Assembly (NCBI RefSeq): GCF_022163125.1
Contig: NZ_CP091881.1
Coordinates: 3,100,001 to 3,164,000 of the forward strand
DNA: 64,000 bases
Reading direction: 5' to 3'
Origin: Paenibacillus sp. HWE-109
GTDB taxonomy: Bacteria > Bacillota > Bacilli > Paenibacillales > NBRC-103111
The notes under the pieces are model-generated. The model was not told the origin of the DNA and did no database searches. It saw only the letters and a list, made by a program, of their open reading frames with translations. A program made the translations under genes and the position numbers. This document shows positions 44,766 to 54,419 of this stretch, piece by piece. Each line of letters opens with the position of its first letter. Position 1 is the stretch's first letter.

Positions 44766-47700
44766 TTAATTGACCTGCACAATCAACTTTTCACTTGAGC
44801 TGACTCCTGCATCATTCGCAAGCTCGCACCAATATTCATAAGTGCCTCGAGGCTTGTCACGAAATACGGTCATAGTTGACTGAGCCTTCGGAGAATTGGC
44901 GTTCAGTGTTAATGTATCGATCAACACACCATTTTCATACAGACGGTAACGTGTTCCATTCGTCCCCCACCACATGTTCATCGCAATCGTGTAGGCGTCG
45001 GCTCCGGCCCAGTTATCGCTTGAAAGCTCAGGCTTCGCTGGCGCAGCTCCGTTAACTTGCACCGTAAGAGGATCGCTTCGAGTCGTTCCTAAGGCATTCG
45101 TCAGTTCTGCAACGTAGCGATAAGTACCGTTCGGTTTGTTGGTAACGTCCGTAACCGCAGATTGGACATTCGGCGTATGATCACCCAGCATTTGGGTATC
45201 GATCAGAACGTCATTCTCGTACAATTTATAAATCATGCCATTATTCCCCCACCAGAGGTTCATCGTCACCTTATAGCTGCCATCCTTAATGCCCGTATCA
45301 TACCCATTATCGTCGGAGATAACTGGCTTTCCGGGTGCGCCCGTGCTGTCCGAAGCGATATTACCGACCGTGGCTGTCGCTGTTCCGCTATTTCCTGCGC
45401 TATCAACAAATTCAAATGTGAAACTGCCGTTTGCAAGGAAGGTATATTGGTTGGAACCGCCATTATTCGTGATCGTCACAGGCTCGCTCGGCGTTATTGT
45501 CGCAATGACAGGAGCATTTGTTGAGGCTGTTGTACTGTAGGCAACGACTGCCGTCGGCGGCGTATGATCGCTAGCCGCTGGAGCCATTAACTGTGCGGAC
45601 CTGAACAGGGTCGCATCCTTCGCGCTGCCAATGCCAGATCCCCATTCGATATAGCCGTCCCGACTTCCGTTATCGTTCTCATTCACGAGCAGCGAGAAGC
45701 TGATCGTATTCCCTGCCACAGCCGCAGTGGGTTCTAATTCCCGCCAAGGCATTGCCAAGCGGTAGCTCGTTACATGCGTTGCCTCATCTCGGGTCACCTT
45801 CAAGATCATATCACCATTATCATGAATTCCGAGCGGAATACCCTGTGGCGCATTATAGAAATAAATCTTAGATCCCTCCGGTGTCATCGAAAGGCCAATT
45901 TCATAATTGAAAGAAACCAATCCAGGGATGCCCGCCGCTATACCGAACTGGATACTGTCGTTTTTATATAACTCCTGGCCCGTAAACGGATACTGGAAAA
46001 CATCATCCACGACATCAGCATCCAAGTAGAAATTCGTTTCGTCCCAGGAAAGGTGGAAGTTTCCGCTTAAATCCTCTTTCCCGGTATAGCTCTCCGCTTT
46101 GATTTTGTTCGTCCCCGTGCTCAGATCAATAAGGACTGGCTCTGTCACATCACCTCTATAGGCAACTTTATTGAAATCAATGGAGCTGACGGTACGAATG
46201 GGATCATATCCATCTAAACGTACGGTGATGTCCAACGGGTATGACTTCCCTTCCTCGAAGCCTGGGAGTGCAATCGTTACTTCGTCCATCGTTGTTGGAG
46301 CGATAACTTTAGGCGGGATCGTCCCGGATAAGCCGCCAATTGACCAATTGATTCCTGACAGATGAAGAGCATGTTCAGCCGCATGGTTGCCGATGACGAT
46401 ATGTACGGCTGGGTCCTCTTCCGAAGTAACCGCAGCGGCAGGCTTCACCTCGATGGTAAAAGGTTTATGGAACGGGATATCCGCCGAGAGATGGCCTAGC
46501 GGATTTCCGGCGGAGGAAATAAGTTTTCCGCGGACAGGCAAGCTTCCCTCATGATCCATTCCCGGAACCTGAAGATCGAGTACTTGCTGGGAACCGACAG
46601 CAGCTTGGAACGCATAACTCTGTCCATTCATTTCAAACATTCCAGTTAAAGTCTCACTCGTCTTGTTGTCGACAGTAAGCTTGAGTTTGCCTGCTTCTCT
46701 GACCAAGGAAGTCTCGCCATTTAAGTAGAAAGTGCGGTCTTCATCCATTCCGTCAATCGCTCCTGACAGATAGACTGGATCACTGTTTAATGTCAGATAG
46801 ACCTTACCTTGAACTGGCGTATAAATGGTTTCGTTGCCCATATAATCCACGACGCGCACAGGGGTTTGTGTTCGAATAGCAACCGGAGTCGGTTGCACCG
46901 ACCAAAGGACGCGGGTATCCTGCCCCTCCTTTTTAAACAAATACGTGAAGTAAGAACCTGACATCGACTCGTCGGCAGTGAAAATTGCACCTGACAGTTG
47001 ACGAATCAAGACGGCATAAGCTGTGTAAGCAGGTTTCGGCGTATAAGCGCCTAATTTATCGTTTTTATTGCGTACGAGACCGAAGTTATCTTCGTTGACT
47101 GCCGGATTCGTTCCATCATTCATGAAATCGTACCAGTATATTTTCTCAACACCTTTCGCTAGTGAAAGCACATAAGCGCGAACCAGATCATCGGCCGACT
47201 TCTTTTCACTAACGCCAGATAAGGTGTTATGGGTCGGCCAACCCAGTTCCGTGAACCAGAGCGGCTTCGTTTGACCACCATTGTATTTGCGGATCAGTAC
47301 ATTCATATCGTCAATGGATTTCAGCATCTGTTCCGGATCTTTAGGATACACATAAGGATGAATGGAAACCGCATCCATATAGCTCAAGCCACCTAACTTC
47401 ATAACGGATTCCAGCCAAGACAACGGAACACCTGCCGTCGACATCCCGACAACGGTTGTCTGCGGATGGGCTGCTTTCACCGTTTCGTAGGTTTTCTTGA
47501 GCATCGGGTAGTAGTATTCCGGCTTTGAATCGGCTGGTCCGGTTCCGCGGTCCCCGAAACCGATATTATACTCGTTGTATACTTCTACCTCTTTCAAAAA
47601 CCGGGTATATCCTGGGGCACTAGCATTTGCGCCGTTATAAGCATCGAGAACGGCCTTGGCGTGGTTGGCAAAGCCCTCTCGACCTTCCGCTGTATACGGT

Positions 47701-49982
47701 GTACTGTTCGCATCATAGAGCGGATTCGTAAAAGCCAGTACCCATAGCTGATCAATCGATTTATTTCGGAAATCGTTCATATACGCTGCAGCCGCAGGTG
47801 ATGAAGGGATCGAATAGACACCTAATTGCTTCTCGACGCTGCCCCATTCCGAAGCATCTCTGACATTCTTGATTCCAGCTTTGTCGATAAGCTCTGTCAA
47901 GTCTGGGCTCCACCCCGTCGTTGTTCTAGCCAAATGAGTGTTGACACCGAATGGTGAGCTGCTGACTTGACTTCCATCATACGGCGCAAGCACAGTTAAG
48001 CTCGTTTCCAAATCGATCGGCGCGCGGCCTACCTTCTCCGCCGTCACCTTCAATGAGAAATATCCTCTCAGCGAAGCAGGGAAAGTTATGATTGCTTCTC
48101 CGTTGTTTGGCTCTGCGGTACCGGTAGCCGCCACCGTTCCCCAAACGTCTGTCATTTGCCAAGAGATAGCTGATCTTCCCGTTTGAACTTTGACGTTTGG
48201 CGTTTCGCTGCTCAGAAACACGTTGCCAAGCTGCTGTGATTGGACGAATTTCGTTTCTACCGTACTCGCCGTTGCAAGCGGGCCGTCCGTGCTCCAAACG
48301 CCGTTCTTACCCGCTTCCAGCTTAATCGTGTACGACTTGCCAATTTCGAGATTAGTTAGTGTATAGTTAATTGCGCTTCCGCTTACAGTTCCCGCGAGTA
48401 CGCCATTTGCATAAATCCTATATGCATCCGCACCACTAACCTGCGCCCAACTGACACTAATTTCGTCCTCTCCAGCATGCGTAACCGCTATTTCCGGAGA
48501 AGTTCCCCACACGGGAGCGCCCGGTGGCACTCTAGTGCTCGTAATTTTCAGATACGGCTTGTTGACTGCGTTTTCTTTGCTGTTTAAGATGACGTTCAGT
48601 CCATTCTGCACCTCCTGCCGAATCAGGAAGCTAGCCGATTTATTCGCAGCAAATTGTTCTTTCACATATGACGTGACATCCATGGCATACCACCCAGGTG
48701 TGCGATTCACGGTAAAAGATTGCAAATAGTGCTGGGCAGCCGGTTTGTTATTCCAGGTAACAGCCGCCTCGTTCCACTGCTCGGTGTTCGTACTGTACAG
48801 CTGATTCGTGACGATTGCCCCTCCACCGTCGGACGAATATGCAAATAGATACAAAGTTGCTGTTCCGACAGCCGCGATCGCAGAACTATGATCAAATTTC
48901 AAAAGACTTTCCCGTGTCAAATCGACACTATTTTTCTTGACTAACAGCGTTGTTTCGCTGCCGTAATTCATATCCACTTTAGCGCCGCCATTGACGAAAG
49001 TGTCATCTGACGGTATAAGACTTATTTCCGAAAGCGGGATAGCAATATCCTTGAGCAGTCCGTTGTGCGTCCAATTCCAAGCAAAATCGGCCGCTTCCAC
49101 GCGAAAATGATACATTGTGCCTGGGATCAGATTATCGGTAGTGAAATGCGTGACAGCTGAGGGAACGCTGCCAATCAGCCTATCATTGGCGTAGATCCGG
49201 TAACTGGCAATGCCTGAATCATCTTCGGCCTGCGGCCACTCCAAATGCACTTTGTCTGAAGAGTCAAGGCTGACGCTTAACTGATCTGTTCCCAGCCAGA
49301 TAGGCGGCTGTGTGTCTCCGGGATTCGCAGGTAAAAAAGTGACTCTCAAATAAGGCTTGTTAACAGCTTCCGAACTGTTCAGTATAACCAAGCAATTGGC
49401 CAAGCTGAGGTCCGTCAATGCCATGCTTGCCGTCATGTCGGTCACCTGCTGTCCCGCAGCATAGGAAGAAACATCGGCCGAATACCAATTGGCAGGTTTG
49501 TTGTTCAACATGGTGATCGGAGCTGCGATGACTTGATCTTTGAGCGGACTCGCATTCCAGGTTATTTCCGCTCCCGACCAACTATCGCTGGCTACACCGT
49601 ACACACTCAAACTAACCGGCTTGCCGCTGGGCTGAGCCCCATCCGTTACGGCCCCATAGATGTTCAAACTTGCTCCTGTAATGACTCCTGGAATGCTGCT
49701 CAAATCAAATTTGATGAACGCTTCTCGCTTATCAACCCCATTCGTTCCGGCGTAATTTTTAACTTGAAGCGATGCAGGCGTGGTTGCGCCGAATTTCGTG
49801 TTCGCATTTGCACCTCCTCTGACAAAAGCATCATCAGAAGCATAAACGCGAACAGTTACTGGAGTTGCAGCTCCACCGCCAACGTCAGCGGATACAGGAT
49901 TGGGATATGCACTTATCCAGCTTGCGAACATCAATACCATACAAAGTAGAAAAGAGATTTTTGAGCTTAGTGATCGATTCAT
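44766..49982 (-). CDS. giant secreted multimodular glycosidase-like protein, paralogue 1 (DNRLRE-FN3-GH-A-CBM9)
   Basis: From ATG 49982 (AAAGGAGGG upstream) the protein has 1,738 residues. The signal peptide is MNRSLSSKISFLLCMVLMFA and following residues, cut near VSA. It has the same architecture as the downstream gene. Two DNRLRE modules (with DAFVRGGANANTKFGA and DTFVNGGAKVDMNYGS starts) each precede an FN3 module. A GH-A-type domain from about 670 has Glu in EVYNEYNIG (about 802) and in FTELGWPT (about 910). CBM9-like, Ig-like and two WWG.NG repeats follow. The genes are tandem, 5 bp apart. A perfect cre site lies 45 bp upstream. Confidence 0.9.
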   Translation of the reverse strand: MNRSLSSKISFLLCMVLMFASWISAYPNPVSADVGGGAATPVTVRVYASDDAFVRGGANANTKFGATTPASLQVKNYAGTNGVDKREAFIKFDLSSIPGVITGASLNIYGAVTDGAQPSGKPVSLSVYGVASDSWSGAEITWNASPLKDQVIAAPITMLNNKPANWYSADVSSYAAGQQVTDMTASMALTDLSLANCLVILNSSEAVNKPYLRVTFLPANPGDTQPPIWLGTDQLSVSLDSSDKVHLEWPQAEDDSGIASYRIYANDRLIGSVPSAVTHFTTDNLIPGTMYHFRVEAADFAWNWTHNGLLKDIAIPLSEISLIPSDDTFVNGGAKVDMNYGSETTLLVKKNSVDLTRESLLKFDHSSAIAAVGTATLYLFAYSSDGGGAIVTNQLYSTNTEQWNEAAVTWNNKPAAQHYLQSFTVNRTPGWYAMDVTSYVKEQFAANKSASFLIRQEVQNGLNVILNSKENAVNKPYLKITSTRVPPGAPVWGTSPEIAVTHAGEDEISVSWAQVSGADAYRIYANGVLAGTVSGSAINYTLTNLEIGKSYTIKLEAGKNGVWSTDGPLATASTVETKFVQSQQLGNVFLSSETPNVKVQTGRSAISWQMTDVWGTVAATGTAEPNNGEAIITFPASLRGYFSLKVTAEKVGRAPIDLETSLTVLAPYDGSQVSSSPFGVNTHLARTTTGWSPDLTELIDKAGIKNVRDASEWGSVEKQLGVYSIPSSPAAAAYMNDFRNKSIDQLWVLAFTNPLYDANSTPYTAEGREGFANHAKAVLDAYNGANASAPGYTRFLKEVEVYNEYNIGFGDRGTGPADSKPEYYYPMLKKTYETVKAAHPQTTVVGMSTAGVPLSWLESVMKLGGLSYMDAVSIHPYVYPKDPEQMLKSIDDMNVLIRKYNGGQTKPLWFTELGWPTHNTLSGVSEKKSADDLVRAYVLSLAKGVEKIYWYDFMNDGTNPAVNEDNFGLVRNKNDKLGAYTPKPAYTAYAVLIRQLSGAIFTADESMSGSYFTYLFKKEGQDTRVLWSVQPTPVAIRTQTPVRVVDYMGNETIYTPVQGKVYLTLNSDPVYLSGAIDGMDEDRTFYLNGETSLVREAGKLKLTVDNKTSETLTGMFEMNGQSYAFQAAVGSQQVLDLQVPGMDHEGSLPVRGKLISSAGNPLGHLSADIPFHKPFTIEVKPAAAVTSEEDPAVHIVIGNHAAEHALHLSGINWSIGGLSGTIPPKVIAPTTMDEVTIALPGFEEGKSYPLDITVRLDGYDPIRTVSSIDFNKVAYRGDVTEPVLIDLSTGTNKIKAESYTGKEDLSGNFHLSWDETNFYLDADVVDDVFQYPFTGQELYKNDSIQFGIAAGIPGLVSFNYEIGLSMTPEGSKIYFYNAPQGIPLGIHDNGDMILKVTRDEATHVTSYRLAMPWRELEPTAAVAGNTISFSLLVNENDNGSRDGYIEWGSGIGSAKDATLFRSAQLMAPAASDHTPPTAVVAYSTTASTNAPVIATITPSEPVTITNNGGSNQYTFLANGSFTFEFVDSAGNSGTATATVGNIASDSTGAPGKPVISDDNGYDTGIKDGSYKVTMNLWWGNNGMIYKLYENDVLIDTQMLGDHTPNVQSAVTDVTNKPNGTYRYVAELTNALGTTRSDPLTVQVNGAAPAKPELSSDNWAGADAYTIAMNMWWGTNGTRYRLYENGVLIDTLTLNANSPKAQSTMTVFRDKPRGTYEYWCELANDAGVSSSEKLIVQVN

Positions 49983-50026
49983 TATTAAACCCTCCTTTTC
50001 GCACAAATGAATCTCAGCCCGCCATT

Positions 50027-50040
50027 AGCAAGCGCTTACA
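50027..50040 (-). promoter_or_regulatory. cre site (CcpA operator) before the tandem glycosidase genes
   Basis: On the coding strand TTGTAAGCGCTTGCT matches WTGNAANCGNWNNCW at every defined position and is itself largely palindromic. It lies between the terminator of the upstream operon and the ATG at 49982, so it would control the two giant genes separately from the transporter genes. Confidence 0.75.
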
Positions 50041-50049
50041 AAACACAGA

Positions 50050-50097
50050 AGAAAACAAGCCGGATTGGATTGTACTCCTTTTGAACTCCGGCTTGCT
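50050..50097 (-). terminator. terminator after the alpha/alpha-toroid-like gene
   Basis: A 9-bp perfect stem CAAGCCGGA/TCCGGCTTG with a 22-base loop is followed by TTTTCTTCT on the minus strand, 15 bp after the stop codon. Confidence 0.8.
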
Positions 50098-50110
50098 TTG
50101 GTGAATGATA

Positions 50111-51850
50111 TTAATTGTGCAGCAGTACCGATTTCAAGTCCGGCTTTTTGGCAATCGAAATGAGCAGTTGCTTCTCCCCCGCATCCAACGATGCTAGTAT
50201 CGTCTCAGAGGAAGTTCTTACCGTCGATTCTGGCAAGATTTTTCCCTTGGCTGAAAATGACACGGCAAATAGCAATACGGCCTCTTGCATAGCATGGAAA
50301 TTAATGTCAGTCCTAACCCCATTGTAGAGGACATAATCCAGATTAGTCGTCGATTCATCCTCGGTAATTTCCCAATGGAACGAATCCAATCCGCTCATAG
50401 CGCCATACAAAGCTCGTATCGACAATGTTGTCTCTTCCAGGCTCATTTGGAAAGCGTCCTCGGCAAGTTTCCGCCATTCTGGCTTCCTGGCCGGACTCAC
50501 CGTTCCAATCTCGAAACGAATTCGTAAATCAGTTGCAGAGATTCTCCCGTTGGCTGGGTCCAGATTGACATGGGTATCTCCGCCGTCCAGCGCGAATTGG
50601 ATCCCGAACAACACATCGCCGTTCTTCTGTTCGCTCTTGAAAACGGCCGAACAAAAGTCATAGCCATCATGCAATAAACGCAGACGCATATAGGCTGCAT
50701 CGCCATCAGCCGTCCTCATATAAGCTAGCAGGTTTCGGCATTGATTCCACATGACGTTATGATTGAAAGTTCCCAGCGTGAAAGATGGCGTCATATAGGT
50801 ACTGGCGGTCCGCGTGCGGAATTCCTGATACGGCGGCAGCTCCTTGGTCAACTCCCGTATGTCGACATCCGTGAAAAGTCGATAGAACCGTTCCGGACAA
50901 CTGAGTCCATGTCCATACCATTCCGGATCGTAGACGAACTCATCCTCGTTCACGAAAGGCAGTTTCCCATCGCATGCCATGTGCAGGAACGATAAGTGAT
51001 GCGAAGCAAGAAACGTATGATACGACCGGGCTTGCGGTCCTGACCACTGTTTGAACACTGGATGAAAACGCTCGGAAATCATCTGCCACGTAACATCAAT
51101 CAGTCCTTTAGACCAATAGCGAGCCTCTTCACTTCTTGTATAAGTGGCAAGTGCGGAGAGTTCCAATATGGCTACTGTGCTATATGTTGGACTGTTATAC
51201 TCCAGAAAAGCTCCCGTCTGCATCGAATAGTCATATAGTTTCTTTAACCGCTGCAGTCCATATTCCCGATAGAACGGAATATCGAACCATTCCCCCGCAA
51301 TAACCGTTACGAAGGCACCCATAATCGCAATATTCGTATAATCCGGGCCGACGTTTCGCTTGATGATCGCTTCACAGCTATTGCGGATAGCTTGCTCTGT
51401 CCGTTGAAAAAGCGCCTCTGGCACATCTGCGCCATGCCGGATTAGCAGTAGCAGCAGCCGCTTCCCAATGAAATCGGCCCAGTTCCAGTCCGGAGGAGCC
51501 ATCTGCGCCAGCGGCTCCTCCCAGAACCATGACCATATCCCAAAGGTCGGCGATAAGGGGTCTTGATCCTGCAATGATACAATTTGTTCAAGTATGGACC
51601 AGGCTCGCTCCAGGTAATGCTCATCACCGCTGTCCAAGATAGCTAGGGCATAGTCCAGTGAATCACGAATCGGATGCACATAATCCGCCTGCTTAATTGT
51701 CGTGTGATAGCCTGGGCTTGTAAAAGGTTTGCGGATCATGCTGATTTCCTCGTTGTAATGCCTATGATTGTCCTGAACGGCTTGCTTCAGCAATGGCAAC
51801 CACTTAGCCTCATCTTCTAGAACGCTTAGGTATGCTAAACTCGCTGTCAT
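50111..51850 (-). CDS. cytoplasmic alpha/alpha-toroid-like enzyme (heparinase II/III- or lyase-like, uncertain)
   Basis: This 579-residue protein has no signal peptide. The N-terminal 350 residues are helical with pairs such as SWFWEEPLAQMAPPDWNW, GPDYTNIAIMGAFVTVIAGEWF and TGAFLEYNSPTYSTVAILEL, suggesting an alpha/alpha-toroid as in polysaccharide lyases and heparinase II/III proteins. The C-terminal part looks beta-rich. I could not place it in a named family. It follows the solute-binding protein by 19 bp (GAGGTG ribosome site), so it probably acts on the oligosaccharide imported by that transporter. Confidence 0.75.
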   Translation of the reverse strand: MTASLAYLSVLEDEAKWLPLLKQAVQDNHRHYNEEISMIRKPFTSPGYHTTIKQADYVHPIRDSLDYALAILDSGDEHYLERAWSILEQIVSLQDQDPLSPTFGIWSWFWEEPLAQMAPPDWNWADFIGKRLLLLLIRHGADVPEALFQRTEQAIRNSCEAIIKRNVGPDYTNIAIMGAFVTVIAGEWFDIPFYREYGLQRLKKLYDYSMQTGAFLEYNSPTYSTVAILELSALATYTRSEEARYWSKGLIDVTWQMISERFHPVFKQWSGPQARSYHTFLASHHLSFLHMACDGKLPFVNEDEFVYDPEWYGHGLSCPERFYRLFTDVDIRELTKELPPYQEFRTRTASTYMTPSFTLGTFNHNVMWNQCRNLLAYMRTADGDAAYMRLRLLHDGYDFCSAVFKSEQKNGDVLFGIQFALDGGDTHVNLDPANGRISATDLRIRFEIGTVSPARKPEWRKLAEDAFQMSLEETTLSIRALYGAMSGLDSFHWEITEDESTTNLDYVLYNGVRTDINFHAMQEAVLLFAVSFSAKGKILPESTVRTSSETILASLDAGEKQLLISIAKKPDLKSVLLHN

Positions 51851-51869
51851 TCTTGCACCTCATTAATGG

Positions 51870-53456
51870 TTACTTGAAATTCGCCTTGTTTTTGTCGTAC
51901 CAATCCTGTGCAAGTTTCTCCACATTATCACCGCCAAGACGTTTCCATTCCTTGCGAAGCTCATTAAGCCCATCCTGCGGTGTCATCGCTTTGCCGCCAG
52001 TCACCACTTTCGCTTCGATTTGCTGCGCAATCGGATTGAAAGTTGCAATCAACTGTGTCAGCTCCGGAAAATCAGGATTGAACGGAATGTCTCTGCGGTA
52101 TTTGTTTTTAAGTACCAAATTGAGTGATTTTCCTTTTTGAACAGCATAACTTTGCGAGACATCATCTTTTGCAGCCATAGCCGGGAACTGTTCCGGTTTG
52201 AGCACGGCATCCATCACGATTGGATATTCGAGTGCGTAAGCAAGCTCCTTCTTGATTTTATCCGGGTCTGTTTTCTGACGTACGCCATCAACCATTTTGA
52301 AATGAACATTTTCTTCGCCGTATTTCAGAGGAATCCAGCCGTCCTTCATCATCCAATCAATAAACTGAATCGAGGATTTGATTTGATCTTCCTTCATTTT
52401 GCTATTGAATGCGGTGAATATGCTCGGTGGTGCTTCTTGATACAAACCATTCTTGCCATACTTGGTGCTTACAGATTCAAGTGGAACCATCTTTGCTTTG
52501 GGATCATTCTGAACGATCGTGGCATTCAGCGCTTCAATATCCCAATTTCCAAAGTAAATGCCTGCCTTGCCTGTCGTTAACAGTTGACTCGATCTCTGGA
52601 AATTATTGTCGGTAATGTATTCCTTATCGATCAAACCTTCATCAAACAACTGTTTTTGGAAAGCTAGCGAATCCGCATAGCGATCAAGCGTTCTGCCGAA
52701 CTTGAGTTTGCCCTCTTCAACATACCACTGATTCTCGCTAGTGAAGAATAAAGAGCGGTAAATCGTGCTTGCGCTGGTGCTCAAAGCAATCGGCACGGTG
52801 TCCGCTTTGCCGTTGCCATCCGGATCGCCGTCCTTGAATTTGCGCGATACTTCAACCAGTTCCTCGACCGTCGTTGGCGCCTTCAAGTTCAGCTTATCCA
52901 GCCAGTCCTGACGAATCCATATCCCGTGATTTGCGATCGTTTCCCGAGCAAAGGTTACAGCATACATTTGCCCGTTAAAGTTCAAATACGGCTTGAGTTC
53001 CGGATGCTTCTCCAAATAATCTTTGTACGTCGTACTATATTTGTTGATGTAATCGCCAATGGGTTGAACGGCACCCTGATTCACGAGCTGGCTAATGTAG
53101 TTGCGGTCGTATTCCCAAATCAGGTCAGGCGCTTCGCCTGAAGCAATCAAAGCATTCAGCTTGGGCTGAGCCTGATTGCGCGCGACAGGCACCCACTTCA
53201 CGTTAACCGGCGCTTTCTCATTAATCCATTTCGTCCAGCGATTGCTCTCATAGGTTCCTTCATCTGTCGGCACCGTACCGCGATCAAATATTGAAATACT
53301 GATCTCTTTTTTCGGTCCTTTGCTTGCCGCTGCGGACGAGCTCGGCGAACTGCCCGGCTGATCTGCCTCCTTCGTGTTCGTACTGCATGCTGCCAGCAGC
53401 GCTGCCGCCATTGTTACGGCTAGAGCCGTTTTCCCGGCATGTTTCAGTTGTCTCAT
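51870..53456 (-). CDS. extracellular sugar-binding lipoprotein of an ABC importer (LplA-like)
   Basis: From the ATG at 53456 (AAGGGG nine bases upstream) the protein has 528 residues. A lipoprotein signal ends in the lipobox LLAAC with C24, followed by a Ser/Pro-rich linker. The mature part is family-1-type (WTKWINEKAPVNVKWVPVARN, ALIASGEAPDLIWEYDRNYI, KAGIYFGNWDIEALN). Size and gene order resemble LplA/YtcQ systems typical of Paenibacillus, which import oligosaccharides. It is 60 bp downstream of the second permease. Confidence 0.9.
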   Translation of the reverse strand: MRQLKHAGKTALAVTMAAALLAACSTNTKEADQPGSSPSSSAAASKGPKKEISISIFDRGTVPTDEGTYESNRWTKWINEKAPVNVKWVPVARNQAQPKLNALIASGEAPDLIWEYDRNYISQLVNQGAVQPIGDYINKYSTTYKDYLEKHPELKPYLNFNGQMYAVTFARETIANHGIWIRQDWLDKLNLKAPTTVEELVEVSRKFKDGDPDGNGKADTVPIALSTSASTIYRSLFFTSENQWYVEEGKLKFGRTLDRYADSLAFQKQLFDEGLIDKEYITDNNFQRSSQLLTTGKAGIYFGNWDIEALNATIVQNDPKAKMVPLESVSTKYGKNGLYQEAPPSIFTAFNSKMKEDQIKSSIQFIDWMMKDGWIPLKYGEENVHFKMVDGVRQKTDPDKIKKELAYALEYPIVMDAVLKPEQFPAMAAKDDVSQSYAVQKGKSLNLVLKNKYRRDIPFNPDFPELTQLIATFNPIAQQIEAKVVTGGKAMTPQDGLNELRKEWKRLGGDNVEKLAQDWYDKNKANFK

Positions 53457-53525
53457 GTCGTTCATCCCCTTGTGTAAGTTTCATAACTTCTATATCAAGA
53501 GCGTACTGCTCCATGATATCCGGTC

Positions 53526-54419
53526 TCACCCTTTAACCGAACCGATCAAGACGCCCTTGACAAAATGCCGCTGCAAGAACGGGTAAACACATAAAATAGG
53601 TATGATCGCGATCACCACTGCTGCTGCTTTAATGCCTTCTGGCGTTAACAAAATGGCATCGGAGGCATCGTTTCCTCCGACGTTATTCAGCAGGCTTTCA
53701 TCTACTTTGTTGACCATCTGATACAGCTTAACCATGACGGTCAGCATGTTTGTTTTCGTAATATACAGCAAAACGTTGAAATAACTGTTCCACCAGCCCA
53801 CTGCATAGAATAAGGACAAGGCAGCTAGTATAGGCTTGCATAAAGGCATCATAATTTGCAGCAGTATCCGCCAATCCCCAGCTCCGTCCATCGATGCCGA
53901 TTCTTCAATTTCTTCCGGCAACCCTTCCATGAACGTTTTCATAACAAACATATTGTACGTACTAATCAAACCTGGCAACCATACCGCCCAGTAAGTATTG
54001 ACCAGTCCAAGCGACTTGATCAGAATAAAGTTCGGAATCAAGCCGGCCACGAACAGCATCGTTATCGTAATAAATATGAGCAGCCCATTGCGGCCGACAA
54101 GCCTGCGCCTCGAAAGCGGGTAAGCCGCGAGAATGGTCATAAGCATGTTGAGCACCGTGCCCACCACCGTAACGACAACCGTATTCCGAATAGCTATTAA
54201 CAATTGTCCATCATCAAACAACCTTTTGTAAGCGATTGCATTGAATTCCACCGGCCACATAAAAACTTCACCTGATGTAATCGCTCTGCTGCTGCTGAAG
54301 GAAGCGACGATCTCATACCAGAAAGGAAAGAGCGTCACCAGCGAAGCGATGGCAAGCAATAGATACACCACAACTTTAACAGCACCATGCGATGAACTAC
54401 GATTCATTGGTTTATTCAT
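53526..54419 (-). CDS. carbohydrate ABC transporter permease (LplC/YtcP-like)
   Basis: This 297-residue protein has six predicted helices. The EAA loop reads EEIEESASMDGAGDWRILLQIMMPLCKPILAALSL, the site that contacts the ATPase. The start directly follows the stop of the other permease, with GGGGG nine bases upstream. It pairs with the preceding permease; no ATPase gene is in the cluster, so a shared MsmX-type ATPase elsewhere is likely. Confidence 0.9.
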   Translation of the reverse strand: MNKPMNRSSSHGAVKVVVYLLLAIASLVTLFPFWYEIVASFSSSRAITSGEVFMWPVEFNAIAYKRLFDDGQLLIAIRNTVVVTVVGTVLNMLMTILAAYPLSRRRLVGRNGLLIFITITMLFVAGLIPNFILIKSLGLVNTYWAVWLPGLISTYNMFVMKTFMEGLPEEIEESASMDGAGDWRILLQIMMPLCKPILAALSLFYAVGWWNSYFNVLLYITKTNMLTVMVKLYQMVNKVDESLLNNVGGNDASDAILLTPEGIKAAAVVIAIIPILCVYPFLQRHFVKGVLIGSVKG

